Below are positions 13,127 to 23,700 of a stretch of 64,000 nt of DNA, in pieces (the stretch's first letter is position 1; every line of letters begins with the position of its first letter). The notes under the pieces are model-generated. The model was given only the letters and a program-made list of their open reading frames with translations, did no database searches and was not told where the DNA came from. The position numbers and the translations under genes are program-made. Source of the stretch: Neckera pumila (lineage: Eukaryota > Streptophyta > Bryopsida > Hypnales > Neckeraceae); the NCBI GenBank assembly GCA_963969595.1, contig OZ018416.1:5658065-5722064 (forward strand). The letters run 5' to 3'.

Positions 13127-13405
13127 TGCTCAACCTTCTCCTCCGCAGGACAAGAATGAGTATGAAGAAGTTTACACGACAGCTATTTTAAGGTAAGGGC
13201 CAACAACTTGATCTCTTGTTGCTTCAAGACGGGCTCCTCGAGAACTTGAAAGCTAAACTTAGTACCTCTCCAATCTCGTTCTCCACAATCTTGAAGAAGG
13301 GGTGTTACACCTTCTTCATGGAGAGTGGGCTCTCCCTGGCTCCACGTCCTTCTCCACATCGTCTCAACCTTCATGGGAGCGAGAAGGTGTGACTACCACT
13401 ATTGT

Positions 13406-13570
13406 AGAAGAATAACCTTGTTGCATTTGACACAATCTAGGTGACATTTTTGGTTTCTTGTAACAAGAAGAGTTAAATTCAATATAAAATTTGTGTTGAA
13501 TTCAATGCTTTTTGTTACAAGAAACAGAAACGTCACCTAGATTGTATTGAATGCAACAAGGTTTTCTTCT
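13406..13570. repeat. Foldback hairpin, arms about 76 bp, loop about 13 bp
   Basis: The left arm runs about 13406-13482 and the right arm about 13496-13570. Matching blocks are CCTTGTTGCATT / AATGCAACAAGG, CAATCTAGGTGAC / GTCACCTAGATTG and GTTTCTTGTAACAA / TTGTTACAAGAAAC. The loop is very short, so the RNA would form an almost continuous stem. Reading frames through the arms exist on both strands but show no protein similarity I recognise. Confidence 0.75.
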
Positions 13571-14630
13571 AATGAATTACTATCAGTAAAATTTGCATGG
13601 ATCCATGCTACTTGTGTTTCTCTTTGCACAACATTTTTGCTTAAGAGTGACATTTTGGGGGGCGTCTGCAAAGTGAACTGTGCAACGATTTCTTCACGAT
13701 GTTGCACCTGTTCGGCAAAGTTCATGCTGAAGTTTGAGTGGTCAAACCTCATGATCTTCCCCTCTCCAATAATCTTCTACAATTCCACTGCGGCTACCAA
13801 TTTACTTGGAACCTTATTGTCAAGATTTCATTGTTACTTCAGGGATCCGCTACATTCTTCACTAAGGTGGAAGCACCCATTCCCGTCCGTGTACCCATTG
13901 TTTCATTGTGGACTCTTTTTTAACCTATAACGCTGCCACAGACATTAAGTGTTTGATGGATGACAGAGAATCCTTCTGTATAGGATAGAAGTGCAACTTG
14001 TGTTCATCTTCGGAATTTTGTTGTGTAAAGGGAAGGTCTTCTATAGTAATTCAATTTCCAATGAAAATATTTCCATTTTTTTTAGCCATTGATTTCCATG
14101 GGAGACCAGCCTGTTGTTATAGGGTTAAAGTGTCTCCAAAAGTACCTCAAAATCATGTCAATGCTTAATTGTGGTTGGTGCCTACTGATTTTTTTACATT
14201 ACCATGTCAGAATCTAGATAGTTTTATTAGAGTGCGGTTTGGAGTGCCCTATGAAGTTCTACTTTGAAAATTCATAGAAAATAGATGTTGTATCCAAAAA
14301 TTCTATTTTTTTTAAAAAACTTCATGATTATCAAATTGCCACAAAAATATTTTTTCTTACAAATAAGTGATTCCGCCTTAAAATCATCCACTTTTTGGCC
14401 CCAGTGCAATCCTCCAATGAGTCTAGTCGTTCTAGGATTAACTATTACTGTACAAAAATGCATTATTTTGGAATTAAGAGTTGTAATTGGGACTCATGAA
14501 CCTCCATGTCTACAAATGAAAATATCTATAGCCCCTAAATGACGGACCCATGATCATTGATTTCAAACTTCACTGTCCATCACTCAATTTGCTACCATTT
14601 TGCAATTAGATATGTATAAAAAATTTTGTC

Positions 14631-14897
14631 ATTAGAGGAGATTGCAAGTTCCCGAACTCTGCAAGAATGCTGGGATGCTGCCAAATGGCCAGGCTGACGT
14701 GGCCAAGCGAGTGCCACGTCAGATTATTATTTTTATTTATTTTTTGAAAAAAAATTTAAATTTTTTAATATTCTTTTAACATTTTCATAACCTTTTTTCT
14801 TTTTTTTTAATAATTTTTTTCTGACAGCAGTGCACTTTTCCCAACATCGGGAACAGCCTTGAAACGGTCTTCTGGAGGCTCAAATCTCCTCTAACAA
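14631..14897. mobile_element. MITE-like element carrying a palindromic ACGT box
   Basis: The ends are ATTAGAGGAGATT and, on the other strand, GTTAGAGGAGATT. Inside lies a perfect hairpin, CTGACGTGGC (14694-14703) pairing with GCCACGTCAG (14713-14722), whose GACGTGGC core equals the plant G-box/ABRE-like ACGT element. A long T-rich stretch and a GC-richer right part follow. A related layout appears at 63228-63578. No reading frame is present. Confidence 0.55.
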
Positions 14898-15401
14898 TTT
14901 ATTTTTCAGAGGTGAAATCTTCTGTACCTTACAAATTTTTCAAATCTGTTCAAATTGCAAAATTCAAATTAGAGTAGAATCTAGAGTAGATGACCTTCAT
15001 TTTTTTAGTTGGACTCAAATTCAAAAAGAACTTTAGATTTAGAGCAAGGAGCAACAACTTCCCAAAATACACTAAAATAGCATATTCTATGATCCATTTT
15101 TTTTACTCTCTTTTCATTTACGTAAAGACAAACACTTTCAAGACCACAAATTCAATTGAATTCTCTCATAACCCACCATGGAAAGTCAACATGAAAAATA
15201 TGGATGAAAAAGTGCTTTTGAAGTCATTCTATCTATTTATTGTCATCAGAATGTCATAAGGTGAATGTACCCATATCCGATAACTTAAGGGATTTTCCAA
15301 CAGATGTTGAGCAATTTAAGGCACAAGAAATTTTTACCATGTAGAAAGATAAGAAATACGAGGATTCCCAAAATTAGTATTTTTGTTCCCCAAATTGAAA
15401 T

Positions 15402-15655
15402 TACTATGAATTTTGGGAATCAAAAAGTTGTCATGACTAGTAGCCAATCTCTAGAGTCATCCAATTCCAATCATCTAAAAGATTGTTTTTCTGCTCACTA
15501 TTTTTTATTTTTCTTCCTTACTACTTTGGGACATATTATAACCTTATTAGTTCCAACCTTGAAAAAATATACTCCAAGCTTTTTATCTGTGGTTGGAAAT
15601 AATGCCCCCTATAGATTGGTTATGGGTCATGATCGACTATGGGTACATTTAGCTT
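15402..15655 (+). repeat. Dispersed repeat B, copy 2
   Basis: This is a diverged direct copy of 3838-4095, again starting AAATTACTATGAATTTTGGG. The frame that crosses it (15304-15657) is not conserved in the other copy, so I do not annotate it as a gene. Confidence 0.6.
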
Positions 15656-16702
15656 AGAATGATACCCGCCAGCAATCTCAGAATGGGTTCAAGTTTTTTA
15701 GCCAAATGTTTATTTTTGGAAGATTTTTTTTGAATTTACACTGAGAGCATGAAAAAATTAAGTAGAAACCAAGCGAAATTTAGCCAGTTTGGGGATCTCC
15801 GGTACCCGCGGCACTCCAAGGTTAGAAACATCTTTGGGGATAAGGCAACCTTATTATTCAGGCCACCGAGTTGTTCACGCCACCTAATTTCACTATTTAT
15901 AAGTGCGACGACGATCATCCCCAAAACGGATGAATAAAAAATCAGGGGTCCATTCATCCATTTGAAACCCTCACTGGCGACGAGTATGACAAGCTGGATC
16001 GCAACAGACACTCCCAGGAGCTACTCAGTAGTACTCACAGCAATCCAGCCGTTTGCTTCAGTCTTGTCCTTCAAAATTGTGCGCTTCTCGGATCCCGCGA
16101 CGTTGCAGCAGTGCTTCTTCTCCTCTCTTACCAGGTACGCTTGCATTTCAATCCCCAAAACAAACTCTTGCCGACTTCATTTCGTGGGGATTCCACTCCT
16201 TTTCCATCTTGCGAGGTTTCGGGAACCCTCGGACGTGTTTGGTGTTTGAGAATCTCGGCAGTGGTGGAACTGGGTTCTGCTTAGAATCGAAGGAAAGTCG
16301 TTGGGAAGCCTAGATGATGGCTGGTGGAGTGGTTCCATGTGGGTTGCGTTTCGCTGCTGGAGCGAGGTTATGGAGGTGTCGGTGACTTGGTGGGTGCGGT
16401 TTGTTTGCTTGTGGATCCCGATGTCGCTAGCTAGGTTTCTAAGTTTTGCTGATCAGATTGTACCCCGGAGTAGTTGTGTAGAACTTTGTGGAAATACTTG
16501 GGTGGGGGAGGTGAACAGTGTTATTATGGCAACAACAGGCGTCATGAGATGGATTTCCTCTTGGTTATCCTCTTCCTGGCAGTCAAGAATCTTGGGATGT
16601 TATCGTAACATTCTTTAACCCAGAGAGTTTCCTCCCTTACGCCCTTGTGTGGACACTTCACTGAGACTGAAATACTCCTACCCAAGATTCGTGTTAAAGG
16701 AT

Positions 16703-17069
16703 TTTTGGCATTGATAGTAGCGGGGTTCCTATTTTGTAGGAAACAGATGACCGTGTTAACAATGTTGGGATTCATGTCAGATACGTGAGGAAATTGAGTC
16801 CAGATCGTTGCATTGGGATTGGAGTTAAACTTGCCACTGGTAGTAGCGGGGTTCCTATTTTGTAGGTGACAAAAGACACTGGTAATAATGTTGGGATTCA
16901 TGTCCGATACTTGAGGAAATTGATTCAGGATTGAGGACATTGGTTTCTGATTAAACTTGCCACTGGCAGTTGCGGGGTTTCTATTTTGTAGGAGGCAGAG
17001 TACCCCTGGCAATAATATTGGGAGATTCATGTCTATTATTTGAGGAAATTCAGTCAAGATTGTTCCATT
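16703..17069 (-). repeat. Three tandem 126-bp repeats in a probable leader intron
   Basis: The block GCGGGGTTCCTATTTTGTAGG recurs with ends at 16740, 16866 and 16992, giving an exact 126-bp period. The repeat lies upstream of the small gene at 17174, between a plausible splice donor (TTACCAG then GTACGC near 16132) and acceptor (TTGCAG at 17150). Because 126 is a multiple of three, the minus strand stays open for 187 codons (16542-17105) and reads as three copies of a unit containing LQNRNPAT. Whether that frame is translated is uncertain. Confidence 0.8.
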
Positions 17070-17173
17070 GACTTTGTTATAGGTTGCGAAGAACTGGTTC
17101 TGCATGAGACTTGACGTGATTGAGGTTTTTGAATGGGTTCATGCTTGCAGTGTTGCCTTAGACAACCGATTAC

Positions 17174-17533
17174 ATGACGGGCACAACCGAAGGTTTGCCT
17201 ATGGACGTTGCCGAGGACTCACGGTGGCAGCAGGAACAGCAGGAACAGCAGCAGCAACAGCAGCAACAGGAGCAACAGGAGCAGCAACAAGAAGGCGAAG
17301 ATCATAAGAAAGAATTGGACCCGAACGAGTTGGTGCGTGCCCGCCTTCTCACGCTCACTCAATTGGCGCCAGAAGGAGAGGTCGTGCCTTTGGACACTCT
17401 CACAGACACAAACGAAGGAAATTCTCCGCCACCTCCAAGTCCGAGTCCTCGTCCTCCATCTGACCAAGAAGACGAGTTTCGGCGCAAGTTGATGTCGATA
17501 TCGTACGTGGACGCGCCGATGTCAGCTCGGTAG
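17174..17533 (+). CDS. Small glutamine-rich protein of unknown function
   Basis: The product is 119 aa. Residues about 19-41 are mostly Gln and Glu, encoded by a CAG/CAA repeat. An acidic-basic middle containing ELDPNELVRARLLTLTQL follows, then a Ser/Pro-rich linker (about 76-93) and the C-terminal motif EFRRKLMSISYVDAP. That last motif looks like the conserved end of a plant-specific family of small disordered proteins, but I cannot name it with confidence. No signal peptide or membrane segment is visible. The start at 17174 follows a good intron acceptor at 17150, so the leader is probably spliced. The frame has balanced composition and ends before AT-richer DNA. It could be a genuine short nuclear or cytosolic protein; no catalytic residue is apparent. 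Confidence 0.6.
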   Translation: MTGTTEGLPMDVAEDSRWQQEQQEQQQQQQQQEQQEQQQEGEDHKKELDPNELVRARLLTLTQLAPEGEVVPLDTLTDTNEGNSPPPPSPSPRPPSDQEDEFRRKLMSISYVDAPMSAR

Positions 17534-18437
17534 GGCATCATGGTGGAAGCTGGCGATGACCGAAAATGTGCCAGTTGCTTTGAGGAATGCTTTTGAGTCT
17601 TTAGCTACGTAGAGGTAGATTGGTAAGATGGTTTGAGGTCTTTTAAGTTTTAGTATCATGCAAAAGTGTGAAACAGGAGTGAACTCTTGTGCTTTGTATA
17701 TTTCGAGAATTGGAGTCAATTCTCTGGAATGGAACAGATGGGCATCTGCGTTCCGGGATTGCCGTTTAACAGGAGCTTTTATCCTCATCTTGAAAGCGAA
17801 TTCCTGTTGACAGCAGTTATCACTACTCAGAACCTCAATGGAGCCCATTTCCGTATAGGTGGCAATCAAGTATTGGATGTGGGATGAGCATGGTTGTGTC
17901 ATGATCTTGGCTTTCTTTGACTTATAGTGTTCTTGTTAGACCCTTGATTTAGCATGGTTGACCAGCATTCTACCATTGAGGTTATGTCTGGTAACATAAA
18001 GTATAACCTTGTTATGGAAGCTCTAGTTTCACGTTACCTAGTACATTAGGTGTTAGTGGTCAATGTATCGTATTCCTGTAATTTTCTGAAATTGCGAGCT
18101 GTGGATGTATCGAACCTTGGAGGGCGGCTGTCGCAGAAGAAAATTGGGTGTGGGGTGCCCAAGAGATTAACAACAGTGAACACTGAAGATTGTTCACAAG
18201 CAGGTCAACAAGAAGCTCGCTTGCTACCAAGTGAAGTATCACTGTTGCTTAGCTATGAGCGTTTATGGCCTGGACTGTTGGAGATCTCAGCACACTCTGC
18301 ATCAGCTGTATTGATGCATCCTCTGCGTTGTTCAGGAGGTAAGTTTACGTGTATTCGAGCTGCTCAGCGTCTCTTTTTCATTGACCTTTGATGTCGCATG
18401 CAAATCTTTCTCAGCGATATATTGTAGGTGCTAAGGA

Positions 18438-20176
18438 TTAGCCGACGCTTGGGATGCGGGCCAGCTTCTCATCGTTGTCGACGTAGAGGACAACACGGTT
18501 AATTTTAGTACCCTTCGGTTTTCGTCTCTTCAAAGGACCATAATCAACATGCACTCCCGGCATGTCGTTCATGATGACCCTGATTGCATCCTTATAGTGC
18601 ACTCCCTTCAGTTCAGGCCATCCAGGACTTATTCCTGCACACAGTTTCGGTCACCTAGTCAGTTTAGGGTGGAGGATAAACTTTGCGTCACTGTAAGCAC
18701 TTTGACATATACAGGAGCGCAAATTTGGGGAGACGTATTGAGGTATGGATAGGTCTTTGGGCGCAGGAACCAAGTCCATTTAGGTCAAAGTTTTATCACT
18801 TAAGTATGAAATTCTTATGCAATTTCAAAGTGTGTATGCCTGTGTGTGGATTGCTGTAAGTGATAGTAGGCAACCCGATTTCAAGACATTTAGCGAAGTC
18901 ATTCTTCCGTCACTTGCCAGTAAGTTAAAAAAGCCCAACCCAGCGCAGGAATAGAAGAGTTGCTGTTGCTAAAAGGGTCAACATAGGAGACGGGACGTCC
19001 TTAAATATCTCAGTGTCCTCTCCCTTATTGCTGCCACGTCTGTCTTTTTTTTTCTGTTGCTCGGTTTAGAATGCTGAATGGAATTCTAAACCCTAAACTA
19101 GCTGCGTGTTTTGAAGAGCGAGGATACGTACTATTTGGATGCCATCGGCCATGCCTTGGAATTTCGTATACGATGTCGTCGTGCGTTAGGTAGAGCCATA
19201 CGTCAGAATCATCCTCGTTCTGTGGCCTCTTCTGCTGTGATGGTAGAGGCCTTTGGAGAAAGATGGCGAACTCAGGATGAAAATTCGCTCCTAGAGTCTC
19301 CAAGAAATGTGTGAAAATGGCAGACATGTTTTTATGGAGCATCTCCGGCCACTCCGTCCGTTTGTGAACACCTTCAATGTACACGTTTTCTGTCAGTTGA
19401 GCACATTCTAAAAGACCAGTACTGCAACTCAGTATGATTAGTATCTTCATCTTTGTTGAATAGTTACATTCTTTGACACAGCAACAGTGCACAATGTTCC
19501 TGCGCAGTGAATTCGGCGAGTTTATGTTTAAGGAGATGCAGTACACTCAACTCTCTCAATGACATTTCCTGAAATTGCACATTCCTTTCATATATTAACT
19601 TGTAAGGATGTTGCAAGACCTGACTTCACTGTAGAAACAAAGAATGCACCTATTGGTCCAATAAGCCAAGTATTTTGGTGACTACCTTGGTATCAGAGTC
19701 ATGGGGCTGCGTCCTTCATTGTTAAGAATCTATCACTTCTGACTGGACAACTTCCTCATGGCAAGGTGGGAGCACATTTTGGAGTGTGTAAAGAAGCCCA
19801 ATGTTCCCTCAAGTTACTGCCAGTCATTACAGGAAGGTTGAATGCATTCTTAAAACAATAACTATAGACTGCTTCGTATTCCTTCCTCTGAACACATAAC
19901 ATTCTTTAACTAACGGTGTCAAAACTTTGAATGGAAAACCTTGGATTTCTTGGGTAATAGATTTGATACCAGGAGATGATCTAAATAGGATCAGAATTGG
20001 ACCAACTTTTGAGGCGTATGAGATGGACTATACAAAGTCATGCATTTCAGGTGCATTTCACCTGTGATATTCAAGTGCATAGTATCTCCTTCATGTCGTG
20101 CCAGTGCAAGTCGTGCCGATAATACCCCAAATCCAAAGCTTGAAAATAACAAAATTGCAGCGAACGTCCTCTGCAT
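18438..20176 (-). CDS. Secreted potato-inhibitor-I family protease inhibitor, two exons
   Basis: The proposed exons are 20176-20062 and 18634-18438, joined in phase 1 (ACA G / GA ATA) to give 103 aa. Exon 1 supplies a signal peptide (MQRTFAAILLFSSFGFGVLS). Exon 2 carries the family core: WPEL at 44-47, a central PGVHV strand, the reactive loop, then RVVLYVD and the C-terminal ARIPSVG. Aligned by eye with CI-2/eglin without gaps, the P1 residue is Lys79 followed by Gly80, inside the very basic segment KRRKPKGTK. This suggests inhibition of trypsin-like or dibasic-cleaving subtilases. Family members block serine proteases extracellularly, often in defence. The 1.4-kb intron contains a second family member on the same strand, so a different first exon cannot be excluded. 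Exon 2 is the stronger part of the call. Confidence 0.62.
19025..19450 (-). CDS. Divergent potato-inhibitor-I-like secreted protein
   Basis: This is a single open frame of 141 aa from the in-frame ATG at 19450; the frame stays open upstream to 19546. The chosen start gives a hydrophobic leader, MKILIILSCSTGLLECAQ. The fold signature follows: WPEM at 34-37, then a segment aligning with the strand and helix, VWLYL at 84-88 and EIPRHG at 96-101, where family members normally end in PRxG and stop. Here about 40 residues follow, rich in Arg, Ser and Lys. The reactive-loop region reads QQKRPQNEDDSD; by alignment P1 is Gln77, and the Arg residues that normally brace the loop are acidic, so inhibition may be lost. 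It lies inside the intron proposed for the neighbouring inhibitor. It could be an active gene with a lost stop codon or a decaying duplicate. Confidence 0.5.
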   Translation of the reverse strand: MKILIILSCSTGLLECAQLTENVYIEGVHKRTEWPEMLHKNMSAIFTHFLETLGANFHPEFAIFLQRPLPSQQKRPQNEDDSDVWLYLTHDDIVYEIPRHGRWHPNSTYPRSSKHAASLGFRIPFSILNRATEKKRQTWQQ

Positions 20177-20799
20177 CTTGGCGTTTCTCTTGTATGCTTT
20201 GCTATGACAATATGACAATACAATCCTTTTGCTGGCAAATTATCACTACTGACATAGCGACAAAACATGAGGTAAGTGAAAAAAAAAGTCACAAACAACA
20301 AAACAAAACATGCGTTGACTTGGCTACTAACATTAGATCATTTTCAGCCCCCGATGAGTGAGAAGTGACAGAGGTCCGGATTTTCGGAATGAAAAACGAT
20401 ATGGATTTTGGTGGAGGGTGACTTTTGTAGAGGTGATTCACATTGGTGAAGTGATTGCCAAAACTGCTCTCTCAGAGCGGCAGAATTGAAAGTGATGCTG
20501 CAACACTCAATTCCTGCAGCGATGAGGCTAAGCCGGTAGCAGTTACGATTGTTTCCAAGTGTCCATCTTTGAAAGGGCTGAATTGACATCTCTCAACTTA
20601 ACCTTCGGAACCACGAAGGATTTCGTTGGTATCCCAATGCCAGTGATTTCAATTGAGACTTCAACTCTAAATAAGTTTAGGCCACGATGGGAAACGTGGA
20701 AGCCAAAGGAATCAGGTGGAGGCTTAGAACCTCAATTCAGTGCACAAATCATTGCCGACTTTTTACTAGTATTTTGGATGTGAAACGACATGAACAGTT

Positions 20800-23700
20800 T
20801 AATTTCAAAGTGATCTCTAAATATGCTTAACCTTGTAATTCTATAGAAGAACACAACATGCACTATTTATCTAGTAATTGGATCATTTTTTGCTAACTAT
20901 CTTGGTGATATTGTAATAGGATTATCCAAGTTAGGTTCTTGACATGCTTAATCTTCCTAAAGAGGTCCCTTCCTTGTAATTTAGCAAACCACATGAGTAA
21001 ATGAGTTACTTAGGAGAGCTACATAAATTCAACATATCCATAGAATATTCAAGTATATTTTAAAAATATTCATAAAATGAACTTGCAATCCACTATTTTT
21101 CTTTTGAATTTATGTAAATATTTATTTGCAATAAATTAACAACACCCTATCTATGGACTCATGTATTTTTCCAGGTAAACACCAGTGAATCCACCAAGTT
21201 AACCCTTATACAATTTAGGTCTTGATAGGGAATCAAAACTTGAATTTGATTTTTTTTTTACGGGCATTATGAAATTGTACATTTGACCAATCAACGTTAG
21301 ACTTAAGGACAACCTCAAAGCTTTTTCACAAATTTTTGAATGCCAATATTTCACATTCAGATTGTGATCCCATGTACAAAATGTAATTCTATGGATGCAT
21401 TTTTTAAAGACAAAGAGACATTATTTCAAATATATGGATTGTAGTTGAGTGTTTGAGGCGCTACACACAATCAAGATTCTTTAAAAATGAGGCCCTTTGG
21501 ATTGGGCTTGATGTTAATGGCTCACTCTTAAATAACCAAGACATTTTTGGAGTTTCAACAAATATGTTTTAAAGATAGTAAATTGTAGATGATTTTATTA
21601 GTTTCAACAATTCTTTTAGGATTGCAACTTGTAAGGTATACTTATTACATTTCAAATATTTATGGAGAACTCACATTTGCACCTTTGAGAATCAAATTTG
21701 AGTTTTGTGTATATTTTCATCTTTGAATTTTCATATCCAATTAGTTAGTCTAATAGGGTGAAATTGAATCATTTATGGTAGATATTTCTTAAAAATAAAA
21801 ATAAAATACAAGGTGAAACTGAAGGCATTAGTTAATTCTCATCGTTAACCTCCATATCTATGGACTCATGTGTAGCTCTAATGATTCATTTGATTGAAGA
21901 TTTGAATTTGTAGAGGTGGTATTATTTTGAAAAGATTAAAATATTCATTAATTTTCAAATATGTACATTTAAAGCACTTGCAAGAGAAAATGTATGGGTG
22001 GAATTAAACCAAGGGATGACTTTAGGATTAATTCTAAAGAAGATAATTTTTTGACTAGGTTCTTGTGTATTGGTATCATTTTTGTTGTTATTTAAAACTC
22101 AAGGTCTAGTTAATAATTTGAAATAGGCAAAATTCAAGGTAGGAAATCCATTATTGTAGTTTTTAGCTATTTTGCATGTTTTTTCTTGTTAGTTATTGCG
22201 CAAATACAAATGAACTTCAAAATTTTTGCATACATAATGTGTAGTATCGTAGGTAAGCTTGGACTCTATAGTTGTTTTATATTTTCATTTATGTAGCTTG
22301 CAGTATGAGTATCAAGAGTGGCACTTGCTATCTAAATCCATATGACAAGGTTAATAGAACCACCCCAAAATAGACTCACTTCATTAAGATACATGTGAAG
22401 GTAAAACCTACAAACTATAACTACCTACCAAATGAAATGCTCATTTATGGTAGTCTAGTGTATCTACACCCAAAAGCTAGTGATCTAATTAAAAAAATAC
22501 AAATTTTCAAAGTGTTAATTGTAGATATACCTAAAATAAACCCCATACAAGGCAATTATTTTAAAGAGGTGTACATCTTAGGGTTGAATTAAGTGGTGTT
22601 GACTATTCAGGAGGTTATCCGATAGGCTACAATTGTTATTCTTTTCAATCTACCACAAATAATGAGTTGATTTGAAGGAAACGAGCTTTTACAAAGAAAA
22701 AATTACGTTTTTACTTTTGTGAAAATATTAGAATTTATTAATTTCCAGCAATGATCAAGTATTTGGAATGAGACCTCCAAATTAGGGACGAGATCCTAAC
22801 AATTACAAAGTTAACCACCCGTTGAATTGGAGGTGAATTTTTACATTTATCCTTTGACAAATGAAAAAGGATAAATCAAAGGGTTGATTCTCTATGGCAC
22901 AATGCAATTATAGTAAGAAAATCACTTTAAATTTTTTAAGATAAGGAGATATCTAGCTAACCTCATTTGCATCTACAAAATAAAATGGTAAAGGAAATCA
23001 GACTTTCTTTTGAAATAATACAACCTACAATGAGGGTCAATGAATAAAAAGATTACTACTTATTAGTCCTTATTGAAGGCTTGTATTGCAAGATTAAAGG
23101 GGGACTCCTTCTAGAATTGAGGTTACTAATACCAAAGCCCCTTATTGACATTTTTTAGGATTTCATTTTTAAACTTTGTATGTTAGATTTTGTGAATTAA
23201 AACTTGCTCAAATATATTGAAAAGCAATGGCACTTTCCATTTGTTTCCAAAAAAAACAAAAAACAAAAATATTGTAAAAGATAAATTTTAATTTAATTTA
23301 AACTTAAAAAAATCAAAATATTGATGTTTCAATTCATATTTTTGGTTTTGGGCAGATTTTTGTTAGAAGTTGATAAATCTAATATACTTTGGTTTTAAAA
23401 CCTTTTTTTAACAAACCACAGCAAAAATTGTTAATAACAATATTCTAGGAAATGTAAATAGGATGATGGTTTTGTGTTAGTGGGTTTGACAATGTATACA
23501 ATCAAACTTCCCTTACTAGATGGGAATGGTGGGGAGTAGCTTTTAGCTATATGCACATAAAGGAGTTCAAGTGCCAAAGGCTAATTAATTAAACATGCTC
23601 ATGTTATACAAAAATTGTGTTTGATTGGTTCAATTTGGTTGCTCATTTAAAAACAGTGATGTCTGACATAATTAGCTTCATTGATGGTTTGTGAAGTAGA

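Noticed and set aside
13547..13930. 127-codon plus-strand frame and the minus-strand frame at 13537-13752
   Set aside because: Both begin in the arm of a foldback hairpin and overlap each other; neither resembles a known protein.
17219..17467. Minus-strand leucine-rich frame
   Set aside because: It is the antisense shadow of the CAG/CAA repeat in the Gln-rich gene.
19686..19700. TTGGTATCAGAGTC, resembling the initiator-tRNA-Met primer binding site of Ty1/copia retrotransposons
   Set aside because: No LTR, gag or pol similarity surrounds it, and the match is short; chance or an old remnant.
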